DNA of 64,000 nucleotides from Acanthosepion esculentum (Eukaryota; Mollusca; Cephalopoda; Sepiida; Sepiidae). The notes below the pieces were generated by a model that saw only the letters and a list, made by a program, of their open reading frames with translations, was not told where the DNA came from and made no database searches. Of this stretch, positions 61,081 through 64,000 are shown in pieces; position 1 is the first letter of the stretch, and every line of letters begins with the position of its first letter. The stretch lies in the NCBI GenBank assembly GCA_964036315.1, contig OZ038478.1, positions 143,534,057 to 143,598,056 of the forward strand, written 5' to 3'. The position numbers were made by a program, and so were the translations under genes.

Positions 61081-62290
61081 TCGTAATACTTAATATAAAA
61101 TTTATATAACTTACTTTTTATCCAATTTTCTTCAAACATGTCGCAAAAAATTGCCATCATGCAAGAAATAAGAAAGTGTCATTTTAGTCTTGCTCGCTTC
61201 CCCACGTATAACTAATAACCACGGAAAGCTGTTCAAAAAGCCACTTTTTCAGCCTGGTTTTTCATCCGATGCTTTCCGAATGTGCCATGTAAATTACATA
61301 TGACATACAAATTGTCTCGGGTGAATGTATGGTTTACATTATTTCAGTTAAATAAACGGAATCTAAAAAAAAAGGTTCAAAATTGGCTTTTGCCATTTTG
61401 CCAACAGTTTTTTTCATGATTCCATCCTAAATTTACATTCGAAAAAACTTTAATGCACAATTGTTTTAGAAAGTTTATTAAATCTTTGAAAAGGAAATAA
61501 ATTCTCGAAGAATCTCTTCTTAACTCCACCTTTACAGTAAACGTGCGAAGAAGGAGGGAACGTTCATGCGTTTGCACTTGATATTGAATTAAGCTCTGAC
61601 GCTTCATTCCTGTTTTTGTTTGATTATTAGATTTGTGAACAATTCCATATTATATTAAAGTTATTACGACCATAGGAAATTTACTGAATATCTAAAACAT
61701 TGAAACAATCTAGCCCCGAGCAACGGCCAGAAAATAACGCTTTATAGATGGAATTGCATTAATAAGAACAATCAAACACTTTTGAAGGACATACCTTAAA
61801 AAGATGAGCGGAGAGTAGCTTAGTATACCAACGTATGATGCATGCAAGCGAGGACGCAGGCAGACATTTCTAAGACCGGGCGGTACCGGTATATAGGGGG
61901 TGCAGGTGTAGCTATGTACATGCGGGCAACGCTGCGACGTACATGGTATACAGTTCTTTATTGAGCATATGTTGTTTGAGGCTAGCATTTGCCGTTACTC
62001 TTAATTGTCAAATCTATATACCTTTTTTGTTAATTTTTTAGCTTGAACCCTGTACGTTTTTTACCATTTCATCAATCCTCCCCATTCTCAGTTTTATCAT
62101 TCCCTTTCCCTTTCAATGCCTGTAACTCTCTGGTTCATCAACTTGCTTTGGATGAAACTATTACAAACTTAACAGGGAAAATAGTATAGTTCCACACGAG
62201 TCATAAGTGCGGAAGTGAACACAAGAGATTGAGACAAGATTTCGATGATTTCACATTTTCAGCCGATAACGGCTACACTACACAAACACC
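61081..62290. other. Anonymous stretch
   Basis: No recognised genes. A 92-codon minus frame (61710-61988) has no known domain. Confidence 0.45.
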
Positions 62291-62356
62291 TTCATCTAGA
62301 CAAGGGGTGGTAGAGGGTTAAAAATTGAACCCTCTACCACCCCTTGTCTAGATGAA
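62291..62356. repeat. Perfect 29-bp inverted repeat with 8-nt spacer
   Basis: 62291-62319 and 62328-62356 are exact inverse complements (TTCATCTAGACAAGGGGTGG then TAGAGGGTT), with AAAAATTG between. GC-rich relative to its surroundings. Confidence 0.97.
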
Positions 62357-62561
62357 TGGATTTATCGGTAACCTTGGAAACCCTCAAACTATGAATCTTT
62401 CCTGTGCCGTTAACAACCGTAAATTTTAAAAAGTAAGTTACTCCAAAATTCGCTTGATGAGGAAATGGAACTAATGTCTTTGGTTTAATAACAAAATTAA
62501 ATTCAGGGGCTTTAGCTTCCATTTCTGAAACATGGTTATCACTGTGTAGCGGTAAAACCAT
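62334..62561 (-). other. 75-codon open frame, unassigned
   Basis: The frame has balanced amino-acid composition (F-N-F-V-I-K-P-K-T-L-V-P-F and F-T-V-V-N-G-T-G-K-I). It ends H-L-D-K-G-W inside the right arm of the palindrome. It could be an exon or a retroelement piece. I recognise no family. Confidence 0.25.
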
Positions 62562-62582
62562 ATTTTAAATCTATTAATTTAT

Positions 62583-62592
62583 AATATATATG

Positions 62593-62626
<34 letters not shown>

Positions 62627-62684
62627 TATGTATACATATATATATATATGTATATATATGTATATATATATATGTATATATATA
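62583..62684. repeat. (TA)n interrupted by TGTA
   Basis: Imperfect TA/GTATA array. Confidence 0.95.
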
Positions 62685-62782
62685 TGCAGAAATATAGTCT
62701 TAAAGTGTGCTATATTTATGGGATAAAGTGCTCAATATCAGAGATAGAGCGTGTGTAAATATAAAAGTGGACATGGAAGACA

Positions 62783-62837
62783 TCACTTAAAGGCGACAGT
62801 CTGTTTCATGCTAGTGCAATCGTCAGGCGACTAGTGC
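62783..62837 (-). ncRNA. Hammerhead ribozyme of a Penelope-like element
   Basis: On the minus strand: CACT..GC (stem I 5' strand, from 62836), then CTGACGA (62826-62820). Stem II is TTGC-ACTA-GCAT (62819-62808), with a U-U mismatch at its base. Then GAA (62807-62805). Stem III is ACA/TGT around GAC (62804-62796). C at 62795 is the cleavage position of a GUC site. GC (62794-62793) and, after an internal loop, AGTG close stem I. Stem III and the cleavage triplet match the ribozyme at 40.6 kb. PLE pseudo-LTRs are known to carry such ribozymes, and a PLE nuclease frame ends about 0.8 kb upstream on this strand. The weak stem I and the U-U pair suggest some decay. Confidence 0.72.
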
Positions 62838-62883
62838 TGTTATTTTTCTCGGCTATTTATATAAGGTTCAGTGGTGCATTATG

Positions 62884-63180
62884 GGTAGTCTATTTTGGCG
62901 GTTACTTTTACCGGAAGTCGCTTATTTGTATCAAATTATTTTGCTTGTTTTTTTATTTGTTTTTTTATTTTTATTTTTTATCTTATATATTTATTTATTT
63001 ATTCTTTTATTAGTAGTAAAAATTTGTTTATATAGCTTATTGTTGGTAGTCTATAATGGCCGTCATTTACCGGAAGTCGCTTGTTCGCTTATTTATTTGG
63101 GTCAAATTGTTTTGCTTGTTTTTATTTATTTTCATTTTTATTTTTTATCTTATATATTTGTTTATTTGTCATTGATTAAA
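62884..63180. repeat. Diverged 161-bp tandem duplication
   Basis: GGTAGTCTATTTTGGCGG..ACCGGAAGTCGCTT (62884) recurs at 63045 as GGTAGTCTATAATGGCCG..ACCGGAAGTCGCTT. Both are followed by the same T-rich run ending in TTATCTTATATATTT. It lies between the PLE nuclease frame and the hammerhead and is probably PLE pseudo-LTR or 3' untranslated sequence. Confidence 0.8.
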
Positions 63181-63626
63181 TCTGTTTGTTGAATATTGGG
63201 GTGTGATGTTGTGTTTTTTTCTGACTATTATTTAGGTGGGAACAGTTTTTAATTTATCTATTTAGGTTGGTTATCTTTATTTGTTTTTTTTTGTTTTTTT
63301 TTTGTTTTTTTAAAACGGCTAGATTATCGTAATCGTTTGTTAGTTTATTTATATATTTGGATGTATTTAGATCGATTTATTATACTTGTTGTTATTTATT
63401 TGTTACACTATATATTTTTTGGCTTTCGGTTTTTAAGTAACGTAGTATATTATCTTTTATTAATGTTTTTTATTATTATTTTTATTTGTATAACAGTTAT
63501 AACTTTCGTCCGTTCTTTTGTTTTGATTTTATTTCGCATATTCTAACAGGTGTGGTTTTGTGATTTGTTTGGAGTAATTTATTTTGCTTATTTTATTGTT
63601 GTTTGTTTATATATTTATTTATTTTT
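63181..63626. other. T-rich stretch, probable PLE 3' untranslated region
   Basis: Strong T bias; Leu/Phe/Ile frames are artefacts. It follows the stop of the minus-strand PLE nuclease frame. Confidence 0.5.
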
Positions 63627-64000
63627 CTATTTTAAGTTACGTAGTAAAAATTTGTTTTCATGTCTACATTTTGAGATTAGCTCGGATCTTTTATTTAATA
63701 ATGTATTTTGATCTGGGAAGGTAATGATAGCTATTTTTTCCTCCAAGCAAAGTTTGCAAGTTTTTGATAGTTTGTTGTAGGCTGATGATTTTTTCCTTAT
63801 TTTCCAAGATATTTTTGGTGTGGTGTGTGTTTTGTTTTTTATTTCCCAGATATACTTAGAAAGCATTGTGCTGTTCGCATATTTACTATTTGTGAAAGAC
63901 ATTTTGTGTACATAATTTCTTTGTTTCCATGGTCCTTCGGTTACTCCTATATATACTTTTTCTTCATTATCTGCTGATTTTGTCGTGGCTTGATAGATTA
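63627..64000 (-). CDS. Penelope-like element, C-terminal GIY-YIG endonuclease domain (partial)
   Basis: The minus-strand frame is open from the window edge (about 63999) to a stop at 63627, roughly 123 codons, with no interruption. It begins I-Y-Q-A-T-T-K. It carries K-V-Y-I-G-V-T-E-G-P-W-K-Q-R-N-Y-V-H-K, the GIY-YIG core with its Arg, then L-S-K-Y-I-W-E-I-K. C-K-L-C-L-E-E-K supplies the candidate catalytic Glu, and R-S-E-L-I-S-K-C-R-H-E-N-K-F-L-L ends it. This C-terminal pattern is known from invertebrate PLE-type retroelement proteins. The nuclease nicks target DNA for RT-primed insertion. The RT domain should lie beyond the window. An internal Met at 63902 is not the real start. It is the best-kept retroelement frame here. 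A hammerhead follows at 62.8 kb on the same strand. Confidence 0.85.
   Translation of the reverse strand, partial: IYQATTKSADNEEKVYIGVTEGPWKQRNYVHKMSFTNSKYANSTMLSKYIWEIKNKTHTTPKISWKIRKKSSAYNKLSKTCKLCLEEKIAIITFPDQNTLLNKRSELISKCRHENKFLLRNLK

Overview
This is a eukaryotic window that looks like intergenic or repeat DNA from a mollusc, most likely an octopus-like cephalopod. That placement is an inference from repeat flavour: long (TA)n, (CA)n and (GATA)n tracts every few kilobases, mariner and hAT relics, EN/RT non-LTR fragments ending in (TA)n, Penelope-like elements, Ty3/gypsy-type LTR elements and tRNA-headed SINE-like repeats. I recognise no host protein-coding gene, rRNA or functional tRNA gene. 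Almost every recognisable coding stretch is a piece of a transposable element, usually with stops or frameshifts.

Layout. 0-10 kb: a gag relic (about 0.9-1.5 kb), a repeat with internal ~36-bp subrepeats (5.5-5.9 kb), a long hairpin (7.6-7.7 kb), a short mariner-superfamily element with both ends (7.78-8.63 kb), a second transposase tail (9.15-9.61 kb) and a tRNA-headed repeat here called SINE A (9.67-10.1 kb). 10-20 kb: a decayed hAT/ZMYM1-type transposase (13.4-15.7 kb, minus), the 3' end of a gypsy-type element with its LTR (16.1-16.8 kb) and a complete but dead DD34D mariner (18.17-19.45 kb) between two (TA)n tracts. 20-35 kb: an inverted second copy of the 5.5-kb repeat, RT tails of two LINE types, and a near-complete LTR retrotransposon (31.96-34.70 kb) with two 237-bp LTRs but most of pol deleted. 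35-47 kb: a Penelope-like element (PLE) with an inverted 5' part (37.8-38.9 kb), a mariner relic, a tRNA-headed repeat carrying a well-formed hammerhead ribozyme (40.5-40.6 kb), a long EN+RT LINE (40.7-43.6 kb, minus) and smaller RT relics. 47-64 kb: several LINE 3' ends on both strands, a small inverted-repeat element, a GIY-YIG relic bracketed by inverted SINE A copies (58.2-59.5 kb), a perfect 29-bp palindrome (62.3 kb), and at the right edge a PLE GIY-YIG frame open to the window end with a second hammerhead about 0.8 kb downstream (62.8 kb).

How the parts relate. The most interesting theme is self-cleaving RNA linked to retroelements. The 40.6-kb hammerhead follows RNA polymerase III-like A and B boxes. 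The 62.8-kb hammerhead sits where PLE pseudo-LTR ribozymes are expected. Both share the same short stem III and C cleavage site. SINE A repeats carry a further core-like motif (CTGANGA, a GGCC/GGCC stem, GAAAC) that lacks a proper cleavage site. All functional statements are sequence-based inference; no database or folding program was run.
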